Below, one piece after another: positions 10,333-20,411 of a DNA stretch of 64,000 nt. The translations under genes were made by a program, and so were the position numbers. This stretch comes from Lycium barbarum. Taxonomy: Eukaryota > Streptophyta > Magnoliopsida > Solanales > Solanaceae. The stretch lies in NCBI RefSeq assembly GCF_019175385.1, contig NC_083340.1, forward strand, positions 14,210,336 through 14,274,335, written 5' to 3'. Position 1 is the stretch's first letter, and each line of letters opens with the position of its first letter. The notes under the pieces were generated by a model. It did no database searches, was not told where the DNA came from, and saw only the letters and a program-made list of their open reading frames with translations.

Positions 10333-11426
10333 TCTACTGTTGGGGTATATACCATTAACCATGCGTTTAGATATGGTATATTCTAACAATTGTCATGGTT
10401 AAAAGTCAGGTGGGAGATTGTTGGGATATATACTATTAATCATGTGTTTGGATATAGTATTTATTATAGAACAATTATTCATTCATTTTTTAATAAAGAA
10501 TTAAATAGATCATGTACTAGTATGTGTGTCCTTTACTTATATAGTAGATGATTTAATGTGTAGAGTTTAGCTTATACACGGAAGATTAAATCATCGGTTC
10601 TTATAAGTACAAAGTTTATGTTCACAATCTAAGATGGAATTTGAACAAAGCCATCGGCATGATTATAGCACAACAATAATATAATGTATCTTCATTATGG
10701 GAACGGTATAGTTCCGTCTTCTTGCACTAGTACATTTTGTATGTATTGAACGGACCAAGTAGAGATAAGTGTTTTTGTACTGAATATATAAAACAAATTC
10801 TCTAGTTCATTAAATGTACTTATACTCTTAATCTTGATATAATTATTATGATCAATGTGATTTGTTCATTATTTTGATTTATTAAAAGGTACAACTCAAT
10901 TGAGGGTCTATGTATTCCTGGTAAATTGGATAATGACAAAATCCATTTGTGAAATAATAATTATTGATAGAATCCATGTCTCGACTTTGAGATTGATGAT
11001 GCTCCTTTATGAATGCTTATAAATCTCATGTGAAAACCCTGCAGGTGGATTTTGTATCCGTCACATGATATAAGTTAAGCGGAAATATAAAGGATTCAAT
11101 TAGTCAATGAATTAAATTGTCAGTAATTTAATTTAATTGATTGGTATCTGTAATCTTAACATGAGGAGCTAAATAAGATTTAATGAAAGATTTCGAAATT
11201 GAACTGAGGAGTGCAGTTACGATTTTTAGTAGAATAATTCGTAATTTATTATGGAAGGATTAATTCAGATATTTTGAATTAATTCCATAATAGGAAGCCT
11301 CGTTAATTAAATTTTGTGATCCCTGCTGTGCCCGAATAATAAAGAATTAAATGGAATATTATTTCTTGGTGGAAAATAAAGACCCAACAGGTTTTGGAAA
11401 AGGGTGAAAACCATAAAACCTGTAGT

Positions 11427-11436
11427 TATAAAATAG
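11427..11436 (+). promoter_or_regulatory. TATA box in copia LTR
   Basis: TATAAAATAG in the long LTR, at a place suited to the LTR promoter. The LTR is broken about 115 bp downstream by the young insertion. Confidence 0.4.
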
Positions 11437-11552
11437 GGGTCTTATTTCATAAGGAGGCTAAGTGTTATACAAGTTTCTACACTTTTCCCATAGAAATTTA
11501 TCCACACGAATTTCACAAATCTTGGTATTATTCGGGTTACACAACAGAAGAC

Positions 11553-12773
11553 TGATAACGTCCAATTACACTCCTCAAAGAGAAAGTGTACACGGTCGTA
11601 TGCAATATATTTACCCAACTATGAGTCGGGGTCGATCCCACAGGGAACAATGTGCTAGGCGATTAAGAAAGTAAGGAATTTTTACTAACTAAGCTCTGCC
11701 AAACGATAAATGATATTTTGGGTTTTTGAGAAATTTATGACTAATGCGAAAATATATAAACTAACCTAGAAAGCAAGTAAATTGATCAATGGCCACAAGC
11801 ATGGATACAAAGGAAATTACACTCAAGTAACGATCCAATATATTTTATGATATTACATCTAAGAGCGGGTCTATGTTAATAGATAATGATTTCTAAAATC
11901 TCATTGAAAGTTTCTCAACCAAATCAATGAATTTCACTCTAAGCTTTCTCAAGCCTTAGAGTGTGATGTTAAACACAATCAATTCAACCTCAAGTTAACT
12001 ATCCTATCTCTAGCTCAAGTTATTAGATGGGTTTAATGACCCAAATCCTTGCTATCAAACTCTTTTCCTAACTTTCACTTTCTTTCTCAAGCAAAAGCAA
12101 AAGTGCTTAGGCACAAATAATGTTTGCAACCATTAGGAGATATTTAAGCATGAAGAGTTAATAGAAAAACAATAAACCCACTTCATTAGAAATAAAAATC
12201 ATTCAATACATAAGCATAACAAGAGATTCAATCCAAACTTTAATCAAGAAGATTTTCATAAACAAGATTCAAGTATTGAAATGAAATACTACACACTTAG
12301 ATATACAATACAAAACAAGAGATTGAAGAAATGAATTAAAGGTTTAAGAAATGCTCAACCAAATCTTCAAATCTTCAACCCCAAAGTGTGGTGTAGATGA
12401 ACCCTAGCCTCCAAGCTTGCAAAATGGCAAAAGATGAATAAAATTGCTCCCTTCTCTTTCTTTTGTAATTACCTCATTTTTTCAAGTTCCAAAAATGACA
12501 AAATATGCCCCAGATTTCAGTTTTTGCAGTTCTGCCCGTTTTTTGCAGTTCTGTCCCGTTTTTGCAAAACTGTCCACTTTTGACAGTTTTGCAAAACTGT
12601 GCAGTTTTTGTCCAATTTGGCCTCTTTTTGACTTGGTTTCTTCCGATCACTTCTAAATCACATAAACCTATAAAATGGAAGTAAACGACATTAAATGCAC
12701 TATTTTTTCAATCAAAACATAGCAACAATCTAAGATTAAAGAAGAAATAAGTTGGTAAAATACCAACTTATCA
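11553..12773 (-). repeat. 3' LTR of the LARD (sense strand minus)
   Basis: 1221 bp, matching the other LTR at every position I compared except for one additional A near 12105. It is followed on the plus side by the purine tract. Confidence 0.92.
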
Positions 12774-12790
12774 AACCCCCAAACTTAAAC
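12774..12790 (-). other. Polypurine tract
   Basis: The minus strand reads TTTAAGTTTGGGGGTT directly before the 3' LTR, the expected place for plus-strand DNA priming. The preceding GAGGACAAGCAATAG is a phrase I know from this group of gypsy elements. Confidence 0.7.
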
Positions 12791-13515
12791 TATTGCTTGT
12801 CCTCAAGCAAATCAAATTATAATTTCCTTCAAAGGACTCCGTTCAAAAGTGCACCAACATCATACCAAGTCAAAAAGGTCTACTTTAAGCACAAACACAT
12901 GACTTTGATTGGTACCAACAATTAATCCAAAACATATGAATCACCAACTTCTTCTCAAAAACTAAATTTTCATTTCAAGTGCTCAAACACCAAGTTAATC
13001 AAAGTAGCAATCACGTCATGACACTAAAGCTTCAAAATTTGCCTCATTATCACAAAACAATTTTCTTTTGTTCATTCATCTTAATTGGAAAATGGAACAA
13101 ATTCACAACATAAATTCTCATGTGCCCTCACAATCAAGAGAGAATCCCAAACTCACAAAAAAAATGCAATTTGAAACACAAATGGGATATCAAATGGAAA
13201 GAATTAACTCTCTTCTCTCACAAAGATGTTCAATTGCACAAGTAGTACCATAAGCTTGCCCTTCATGTATTTCTCCGCTAATATAGACACACTTGGTTCA
13301 AAATCAATTAGGACTTAAAGGGTTGTAATGTAGGCTTTTGGTTAAGGTAGGGATATAATTTGAAAATGGTGACTCAAAAACCTCCCTAAGCACTACAATT
13401 TTCAACAATCAAAGTACACTTCCTTTGAAATTTTTCCACCCTTTTTTTTTTTTTCATTTTTCATTGCACCACTTAGTCTTCCCATTATTCACAACTCTTT
13501 ATTCTTTCTTCAATT

Positions 13516-13553
<38 letters not shown>

Positions 13554-14460
13554 TCTTCGCCTTAAAAGTAACTCCCACATAACAACTTTTTCCAACCATC
13601 ACCCCCAAACTTAGGCTTTTAGCCTATATTTGCACTTTCAACGCACTTAAGGAGGTAGGGTACCAAAAGATGGATCAATGAAGAACAAAAGGTTAAAGTT
13701 TGTAACATGGTTGCCAAAGAAAAGGTTAAAGGCTCAAAAGGGGTTGACTAGGGAGAATATGCAAGGGTAGGATATTTAAGGCACAAAAGCGGTTCAATGA
13801 AGGCCTAACATCATTTTTCAAACCAAGTGTAGTCTAGGATTTCACCTTGAAACTCATTCCGGGCAAGTTCTAGACCACAAATAATGCAACAGAACTCACA
13901 AATAAACCTCATCACACATGGCACATGAAAACTCAAGTAGAATATGTATCCAAGAACAAATTGAAACAAATGAACTCAAAAAGTCACTCATAGCCAAAAG
14001 AGACTAATTAGTGAAAGTAAGAGCCAAAAATTGAATCTAAAAGTCACAACAAGAACCCTTACTTCAATCATTTTTTTCTTTTTCAAAAATCAAGAATTCA
14101 TATGCCAAGATTTAAATATGTTGGTACCAAGTAAGCCAAAAGTTAGTCAAGAGGCAAAAAAAATCACATCCCAATACCATTTTTACTCCTAAACTACCTA
14201 ACTAAGAATGAAAATAAATTAAGTAAAGTGACTAATCCACAACATGCCAAAAGAACGACATTTTCAGAAATTTGAGCAAGTTCCATTTGTAACAACGTCT
14301 ATCCACAGCCACAACGACAGTCACAAAACAGGCCCGACAAGGTTACAAATAAAGCATAACCAAAATATAATGTGCTAGCTATCACATGTCACCCCCAACT
14401 ACAAACAATGTAGTGTCCTCACTGCACATAATCAGACAAAACATAAAACAGTAAGGAAAG
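12791..14460. other. Non-coding inside of the LARD
   Basis: No coding frame of note. T-tracts (A-tracts in the element's RNA) lie at about 13441-13454 and 13519-13551. Phrases CACCCCCAAACTTA (near 13603) and CACCCCCAACTAC (near 14391) echo the purine-tract region. Confidence 0.6.
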
Positions 14461-14570
14461 AGAAAAAAAAAAAAAAAAATTTTTTTTTTTTTTTTTGCTC
14501 ACTGGCACGACCTGCGACCCGTCCTGCGATTTCGCAGGTATGACCTGCGAGTCGCAGGTACGACCTGCGA

Positions 14571-14616
<46 letters not shown>

Positions 14617-14684
14617 TCTCTGTCACACTATGCGACCAGACCTGCGATTTCGCAGGTATGACCTGCGTTTCGCAGGTTATGCCA

Positions 14685-14717
<33 letters not shown>
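14461..14717 (-). repeat. Hairpin and A-tract modules in the LARD
   Basis: Two modules of about 75 bp (roughly 14497-14573 and 14616-14689) are separated and bounded by T-runs of about 18-42 nt, which are A-runs on the element's sense strand. Each module carries short perfect inverted repeats: ACCTGCGATTTCGCAGGT, ACCTGCGAGTCGCAGGT and ACCTGCGTTTCGCAGGT. The stems are GC-rich (7-8 bp) with 1-4 nt loops. Confidence 0.75.
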
Positions 14718-14720
<3 letters not shown>

Positions 14721-14913
14721 TGATTTTAGGGGCTGTCCGGATATCCAACATGCTCAAAACAACTCCAAAAATTCTGAAACTTTGTAGATTAGTCAAAAAC
14801 CATAAACTAAACTATTCTAAAAAATAAAATTTCAAAAACGATTTAAAACTTTTAAAACGATGGGTTACCTCCCACCAAGCGCTTGATTTAACGTCGCGGC
14901 ACGACGGTTACCT

Positions 14914-16233
14914 TTACCACTTTTCCTTCCATTTGGAAGATATGAATTTGCGCCCCAACTTTGAATCAAGATCATGATGGCGCTCATGGGGCGGTGGCAG
15001 AAAAACGAGGCCAACTTTCGGGTATCGCATTTTGCACTTCTTGGCCCTTAAGTGAGGCATGCCATTTTGTCTTCTTGGCATAGCAAACTTCAAAATGAAA
15101 ACGCTTTCTTCTTCATTTTCACAATTCTCCATAGGCTCGGTTAGTTCAACTTCCATATCATCAACCAAGCACAATGTTGAAAAATGGTTGGAATGTGGTC
15201 TAAGGCGCTCCATTTTCAAATTCACTTCATTTTTGACATCCTCACCCAAAAATGAACTAGAGTCTTCAAAAACCATTATATGAACTTTTTTATGCAACTC
15301 TAGTATCATTTCTTCAATTTCGGCATCTTGCATTATATTTGGATTGGTCGGTTGGCAATTTATCATTAGCTCTTGAAAATCAATGTTGACCACTTTTTCA
15401 TTGGAAACTAACTTAAAACTACTATCCATGACTATTTGATGTTGAGTATTGCATACCTCAACTTTTGCATTCAATTCGGCTTTCAAGTCACGGATAGCAA
15501 TTTCAAGTTCCTTCAACTCTTGCCTTTGCTCAACATGGATTTTTACAAATTCTTCCACCATCCTCGAAATGTCTTCTCGATGATCCCCATAGGCTCTAAG
15601 TTGTTGAGCTTGAGACATAAGCCAATCTTGGCTCACTATTTCCACTTTGTCAAGGCTTTCTTCAAGTTGAGAGTCATTCAAAGCTTGTAGAAATTCACTC
15701 TTGGAGACATTCATGTTTTGGTCACTTTCTTGCCTACTTTCAACATCCTCAAGTTGTTGAGCATTATGAATCTGAACCAATAATTTCATTTGATCCTCCA
15801 AGATGTGAATAGCTTTGTCATTGCAATTAATTGCTTGCCTCAAGTCATCAAGTGGTTGCCTCAAGTCCTTAACCGCTAAGTCCTGTTTTTCAACTTTTTC
15901 AAGGATGGTCTCTAACATGAGCATTATCCTCTCATTTTGAGCATTTGAGGCTTCTTCCATTTCCTTATCCCTACTATCATCAAAATCACAACTAGAATAG
16001 TCATAGTGGGGGTTCGGGGAAGGGAAGGACAAATAATCACAATTATCCCAATGACCATTTTGACCACCACATCTATCACATATACTCCACTCATAGGTTT
16101 GGGATTGTGCGCACAACCCGCCCCCGGAAGAATTCAAACAATTTTGCCATGAGTGTGGTCCTCCGCAATAAAGACAAGGGTCATCAAAGTATGCATAACT
16201 ACCATCCGACCAATTATCATTATATGATGCCAT
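14914..16233 (-). CDS. Gag-like protein of the LARD
   Basis: About 439 residues from the ATG at 16233. The open frame extends upstream to 16359, but that part is translated from tandem repeats and an A-tract, so the inner ATG is preferred. Residues 20-32 form a CCHC knuckle (C20-X2-C23-X3-H27-X4-C32), and residues 52-65 a second knuckle-like set (C52, C55, H61, C65). From about 90 to 310 the protein is rich in Leu, Glu, Lys and Gln with heptad-like spacing (KVEKQDLAVKDL, ILEDQMKLL), so probably coiled coil. The C-terminus is basic (RQNGMPHLRAKKCKMRYPK). I see no protease, polymerase or integrase motif. I infer a nucleic-acid-binding capsid-type protein that helps to package the element's own RNA. 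The open frame in a young copy suggests that it is still made. A host-derived origin is not excluded. Confidence 0.65.
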   Translation of the reverse strand: MASYNDNWSDGSYAYFDDPCLYCGGPHSWQNCLNSSGGGLCAQSQTYEWSICDRCGGQNGHWDNCDYLSFPSPNPHYDYSSCDFDDSRDKEMEEASNAQNERIMLMLETILEKVEKQDLAVKDLRQPLDDLRQAINCNDKAIHILEDQMKLLVQIHNAQQLEDVESRQESDQNMNVSKSEFLQALNDSQLEESLDKVEIVSQDWLMSQAQQLRAYGDHREDISRMVEEFVKIHVEQRQELKELEIAIRDLKAELNAKVEVCNTQHQIVMDSSFKLVSNEKVVNIDFQELMINCQPTNPNIMQDAEIEEMILELHKKVHIMVFEDSSSFLGEDVKNEVNLKMERLRPHSNHFSTLCLVDDMEVELTEPMENCENEEESVFILKFAMPRRQNGMPHLRAKKCKMRYPKVGLVFLPPPHERHHDLDSKLGRKFISSKWKEKW

Positions 16234-16249
16234 TTTTTTTTTTAAACTG

Positions 16250-16501
16250 AACAGTTTTTGCAAAAAATAAAAAACTGGACAGTTTTTCAGAACTGGACAG
16301 TTTCTGCAGAAGCAAAAACTGGACAGTTTTTCAGAACTGGACAGTTTCTGCAGAAGCAAAAACTGGACAGTTTTTCAGAACTGGACAGTTTTGCAATTCT
16401 GCAAAACTGGTCAGTTTTTCAGAACTGGACAGTTTCTGCAGAAGCAAAAACTGGACAGTTTTTCAGAACTGGACAGTTTTGCAATTCTGCAAAACTGGTC
16501 A

Positions 16502-16512
<11 letters not shown>
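16250..16512 (-). repeat. Tandem repeats with ACTGGACAGT core
   Basis: Between the Gag ORF and the primer site, units of about 44 bp repeat, each containing AACTGGACAGTTTTTCAG followed by AACTGGACAGTTTCTGCAG. A T-run follows at 16502-16530. Related ACTGTCC/CAAAACTG runs occur in both LTRs. The repeats lie in the leader of the element's RNA. Confidence 0.8.
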
Positions 16513-16534
<22 letters not shown>

Positions 16535-16600
16535 CAATGAAAGTTTGAACCAAAGCAAGTTAGCTTAAATCCCAAACTAACTCAAATACGCCAAATTGTT

Positions 16601-16617
16601 CCCCGGCAGCGGCGCCA
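16601..16617 (-). other. Primer binding site, tRNA-Asp
   Basis: The minus strand reads TGGCGCCGCTGCCGGGG a few bases inside the 5' LTR. It complements the 3' end of plant tRNA-Asp with one mismatch. This primer choice is typical of Athila/Tat gypsy elements. Confidence 0.85.
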
Positions 16618-16621
16618 TTTT

Positions 16622-17841
16622 TGATAACGTCCAATTACACTCCTCAAAGAGAAAGTGTACACGGTCGTATGCAATATATTTACCCAACTATGAGTCGGGG
16701 TCGATCCCACAGGGAACAATGTGCTAGGCGATTAAGAAAGTAAGGAATTTTTACTAACTAAGCTCTGCCAAACGATAAATGATATTTTGGGTTTTTGAGA
16801 AATTTATGACTAATGCGAAAATATATAAACTAACCTAGAAAGCAAGTAAATTGATCAATGGCCACAAGCATGGATACAAAGGAAATTACACTCAAGTAAC
16901 GATCCAATATATTTTATGATATTACATCTAAGAGCGGGTCTATGTTAATAGATAATGATTTCTAAAATCTCATTGAAAGTTTCTCAACCAAATCAATGAA
17001 TTTCACTCTAAGCTTTCTCAAGCCTTAGAGTGTGATGTTAAACACAATCAATTCAACCTCAAGTTAACTATCCTATCTCTAGCTCAAGTTATTAGATGGG
17101 TTTAATGACCCAAATCCTTGCTATCAAACTCTTTTCCTAACTTTCACTTTCTTTCTCAAGCAAAGCAAAAGTGCTTAGGCACAAATAATGTTTGCAACCA
17201 TTAGGAGATATTTAAGCATGAAGAGTTAATAGAAAAACAATAAACCCACTTCATTAGAAATAAAAATCATTCAATACATAAGCATAACAAGAGATTCAAT
17301 CCAAACTTTAATCAAGAAGATTTTCATAAACAAGATTCAAGTATTGAAATGAAATACTACACACTTAGATATACAATACAAAACAAGAGATTGAAGAAAT
17401 GAATTAAAGGTTTAAGAAATGCTCAACCAAATCTTCAAATCTTCAACCCCAAAGTGTGGTGTAGATGAACCCTAGCCTCCAAGCTTGCAAAATGGCAAAA
17501 GATGAATAAAATTGCTCCCTTCTCTTTCTTTTGTAATTACCTCATTTTTTCAAGTTCCAAAAATGACAAAATATGCCCCAGATTTCAGTTTTTGCAGTTC
17601 TGCCCGTTTTTTGCAGTTCTGTCCCGTTTTTGCAAAACTGTCCACTTTTGACAGTTTTGCAAAACTGTGCAGTTTTTGTCCAATTTGGCCTCTTTTTGAC
17701 TTGGTTTCTTCCGATCACTTCTAAATCACATAAACCTATAAAATGGAAGTAAACGACATTAAATGCACTATTTTTTCAATCAAAACATAGCAACAATCTA
17801 AGATTAAAGAAGAAATAAGTTGGTAAAATACCAACTTATCA
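16622..17841 (-). repeat. 5' LTR of the LARD (sense strand minus)
   Basis: 1220 bp, TGATAA...TTATCA. Near 17585-17680 it carries CAGTTCTG/CAAAACTG/CTGTCC runs that resemble the tandem motif at 16250-16510 inside the element. No convincing promoter element was picked out. Confidence 0.92.
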
Positions 17842-18045
17842 AAGACTGTGGAACTTAAGGATGACGATCTTGTGGATGGTGTGTGTTCGTGGTTGAAGAT
17901 TCGATTTTTGGTCGCGGTCACGCTTCAAGAGATAAGTATCAATTTTATGTTTGATTAATATCTTGATTATGTGTTGTCTATATTACATGCAAGTTCGATC
18001 CTGACTATTTGCTTCCGCTGTTTATGCCTAATTTCCATCATCTAC

Positions 18046-18805
18046 AACATTGATCGAAGAGTACATAACAACCAAAGCATTAAAAGGAAAAAATATTATC
18101 TTGACATGAAACTACTAATAATACATACCTCCTATTTAAAAGTAAATTCAATGAAGCAAGAAACAATTTTAGTACTGTAACTTAAAAAAATTCTTCCATT
18201 CATAAAAAAATATAAAATAAAAAAATTTGTCTTCAGAGACGACTCATTTCATTGTTGAATTTATGGTTTTAATTGCAACCGAGTTTCAAAGATATCAAAA
18301 GATGACTCTTTGTCTTGCATTGCGGATAATTCACAATATATATATAGTCTTACATTGTGTGCTTCCAAATTCCCATATGTGCTCTTACTTCCAATATATG
18401 TCTTGTCAAACTAACAAAAAGTGATCATTTTTTTTTTTTAAGACATTAGTTGCATAAAGTATTAAATCATTTTCCTTAAAACGTATAAATATAAAAAATA
18501 TTGAGGAAGTGATGGAATAAAACACATTCGTTGGTATGGAACATGTAGAGCTTAGGCCTGACCGCATGAGTAAGTTGAATTTTATTACTTCAACAATAGA
18601 AAAGCTCTTTCTCATAATGGGATTCTGACTACACTATTTACCTCTTATAAATTGTAGTTTTGATTTTAATGTTACTTTGAACAGTTAAAAATCCTAAATT
18701 TAGCTAACACCAAATGTTTTCGTTATTTTTCTCAACCCTAATGGAGCCATCAAAATGGGTTGGCCCAACCCAACAATTATGCGGGCTGTGGAATATGTTG
18801 GGCTA
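18046..18805. other. Intergenic, no gene seen
   Basis: AT-rich. From about 18750 the sequence becomes rich in GGCC/GGGC words (GGGTTGGCCCAACCC) that resume at 20411-20480 beyond the nested insertion, so it probably belongs to an older repeat that hosts it. Confidence 0.5.
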
Positions 18806-18865
18806 GAACAGGCCCCTTTGTTTTTTCCGCACGGATTGCCCTTCATTGGGGGTGGTCTTTAATTT

Positions 18866-20140
18866 GGGAAATTAACATTTTAATATAAGTAATACATAGT
18901 ATTGACATATTTTTAACCCAAAACATGTTAGCATGTTTTAGGCCTAAAATAATTGACATTATATAGCCAATCAACTAAAGACGTGGCTTAATAATAGGGA
19001 TGTGGAGCAAAATTAGGAATCTCATTAATTATTTCTCTTAATTCACGTTGAATATCACTAAAACTAGGGATTCCATTCTCATTTATTCACTTACTATATC
19101 CCTAAAATTATGGATACAAATATCACCATATCTTCTATCATTTTTGTATAATTAAAACTGTATTTGTTAAGTGGGTCTATAAGGGCAAAAGCATGATCTC
19201 CTTCAAACTCTCATATCTTTTAGTAAACATATTTTCCATATGTATAACTATAATAATCTCAGTGAAATACAAGAAAAATTGAAAAATAATAAATTCAAAC
19301 CACATATTTAGTATGAATACTAGTGCAAAATTATATAGATACTAATGCAAACAAATGTATATCAATTTATGTATACATTAGGTGTATACAACACATTCAA
19401 CAAACCATCAAGTGTATACAACATATGTATACAATTAACAATATATGTATAGAAAAACTAAGTTGAAAAATATAAAAACACGTGTATACATCTCAATCAA
19501 TATGTGTATACTTTAGGTACAATTCGTTCAACAAACAAGCAAGTGTATACAATATATGTATACAAATAACAATAGATGTATACAAAAACCAAATTGAAAA
19601 TAAAAAAACATTAGTATGCATTAAGTTGTATACATCTTAATCAACAAACCAACAAGTGAATACAATAGATGTATCCAAAATAAAGTTGCAATTAAAACCC
19701 AAATGAGATTTTCAAATATCTACACACATATAGTTAAGGGTGAGAGATTTCCAAATAATAGTATAATTTATTATTCAAAAACCAAATTGCATATACCTAA
19801 TTAAAAATTCAATTATTTTCTTAAAAACAACAAACCCAACTACAAGTAACTCTCTAATGAAGAATTTAAAGAATATTAATCATTCTAGAGTTCTAATAGA
19901 GAGAATTTTGGGGAAGAAGTTAGAGAAATATAGGAAAGAGAACAAGTATACGTATACAAAAATTTAACCTTCTAGAAGAGAGAATGTACAAAATCTCTAT
20001 TTTTACTCAGCACTTTATGGGTCATAAATGCCAATTTTTTTAACCCAAACGTGAAAATGGGTCATCTTGTGCCACATTCTTAAAACTTGGTTAATATATG
20101 CCAATTTCATGTACCAAAATGTACACAGTGCCAAATCCCC
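18866..20140. mobile_element. MULE-type element (inner), 1275 bp
   Basis: The perfect 9-bp duplication CTTTAATTT is at 18857-18865 and 20141-20149. The ends are GGGAAATTAACA and, complemented, GGGGATTTGGCA, so the inverted ends are short and weak. Inside, the AT-rich core at about 19360-19700 repeats GTATACA/TGTATAC words many times. No transposase frame is visible. Confidence 0.72.
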
Positions 20141-20169
20141 CTTTAATTTTTGCTCTTCAAATTGGTGGT

Positions 20170-20240
20170 CTTTAAGTGTTGCGCTTCGTCTAACACCCTG
20201 AGGCTGTGGGTTCGAACCCCAGCTCAGTTAAAAAAAAAAT
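20170..20240 (+). repeat. tRNA-like box B segment inside the foldback MITE
   Basis: GGGTTCGAACCCC at about 20209-20221 is a perfect polymerase III box B/T-loop sequence, followed after AGCTCAGTT by an A-run, as in a tRNA-derived retroposon. I cannot find a good box A at the right distance, so it is a partial tRNA-like segment and not a tRNA gene. Confidence 0.5.
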
Positions 20241-20411
20241 TGCAAGCCAAAATTTCGCTAGGCAGAATTTTTACAAATCTGCCCATGTAAATTCTGCCTT
20301 AAAGGTAGAATTTCTGCCTGAAGGGCAAATTTTAAAGACCATCATTTTGAAGGGTAAAAATTAAAGACCACCTCCAGCGAAGGGCAATCCTGCAAATTGC
20401 CCGAACAGGCC

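Larger units (their letters stand above)
11553..17841 (-). mobile_element. Young non-autonomous LTR retrotransposon (LARD), 6.29 kb
   Basis: Two direct LTRs, 11553-12773 and 16622-17841, both run TGATAA...TTATCA. The perfect 5-bp duplication AAGAC is at 11548-11552 and 17842-17846. By eye the LTRs (1221 and 1220 bp) differ by a single A in an A-rich run, so the insertion is very recent. Primer site, purine tract and ORF place its sense strand on minus. The inside (3.85 kb) encodes one Gag-like protein and no protease, reverse transcriptase or integrase. The tRNA-Asp primer site and the AGTTTGGGGG purine tract fit Ty3/gypsy elements of the Athila/Tat group, whose enzymes presumably mobilise it. 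A two-LTR element with a large, mostly non-coding inside is a LARD. Confidence 0.92.
10338..18040 (+). mobile_element. Collapsed copia element, LTR split by a younger insertion
   Basis: The target duplication TCTAC lies at 10333-10337 and 18041-18045. The element begins TGTTGGGGTATATACC with about 50 bp of 5' LTR, then jumps to a short internal remnant ending in the purine tract GTGGGAGAT. It continues with a second LTR copy, TGTTGGGATATATACT, from 10419. That LTR runs to 11552, is interrupted by the retrotransposon at 11553-17841 plus one AAGAC duplicate, and resumes at 17847-18040, ending CCATCA (about 1328 bp in total). No coding sequence is left. The LTR start and purine tract are of copia style. 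The order of events (copia first, LARD later) is certain from the nesting. Confidence 0.82.
18815..20402. mobile_element. Foldback MULE-type MITE (outer), split by another element
   Basis: The 9-bp duplication GAACAGGCC is at 18806-18814 and 20403-20411. The right arm, complemented, reads GGGCAATTTGCAGGATTGCC and then CTTCGCTGGAGGTGGTC; the left arm has GGATTGCCCTTC then ATTGGGGGTGGTC. With the inner insertion (18866-20140 plus one 9-bp copy) removed, it would be about 304 bp and almost entirely foldback. The outermost bases of the left arm are diverged. Confidence 0.75.

Noticed and set aside
12444..12656. A 70-codon frame repeated exactly at 17512-17724.
   Set aside because: It is repeated because it lies in the two LTRs of the LARD; no domain, and it lies antisense to the element.
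14497..14689. Regular spaced short repeats considered as a CRISPR-like array.
   Set aside because: The units are palindromes separated by homopolymer runs inside a plant retrotransposon; there are no unique spacers.
14495..14719. Frames containing long Phe or Lys runs on both strands.
   Set aside because: These are translations of homopolymer tracts.
20209..20221. Perfect T-loop sequence considered as a tRNA gene.
   Set aside because: No acceptor stem, anticodon arm or box A could be matched around it.
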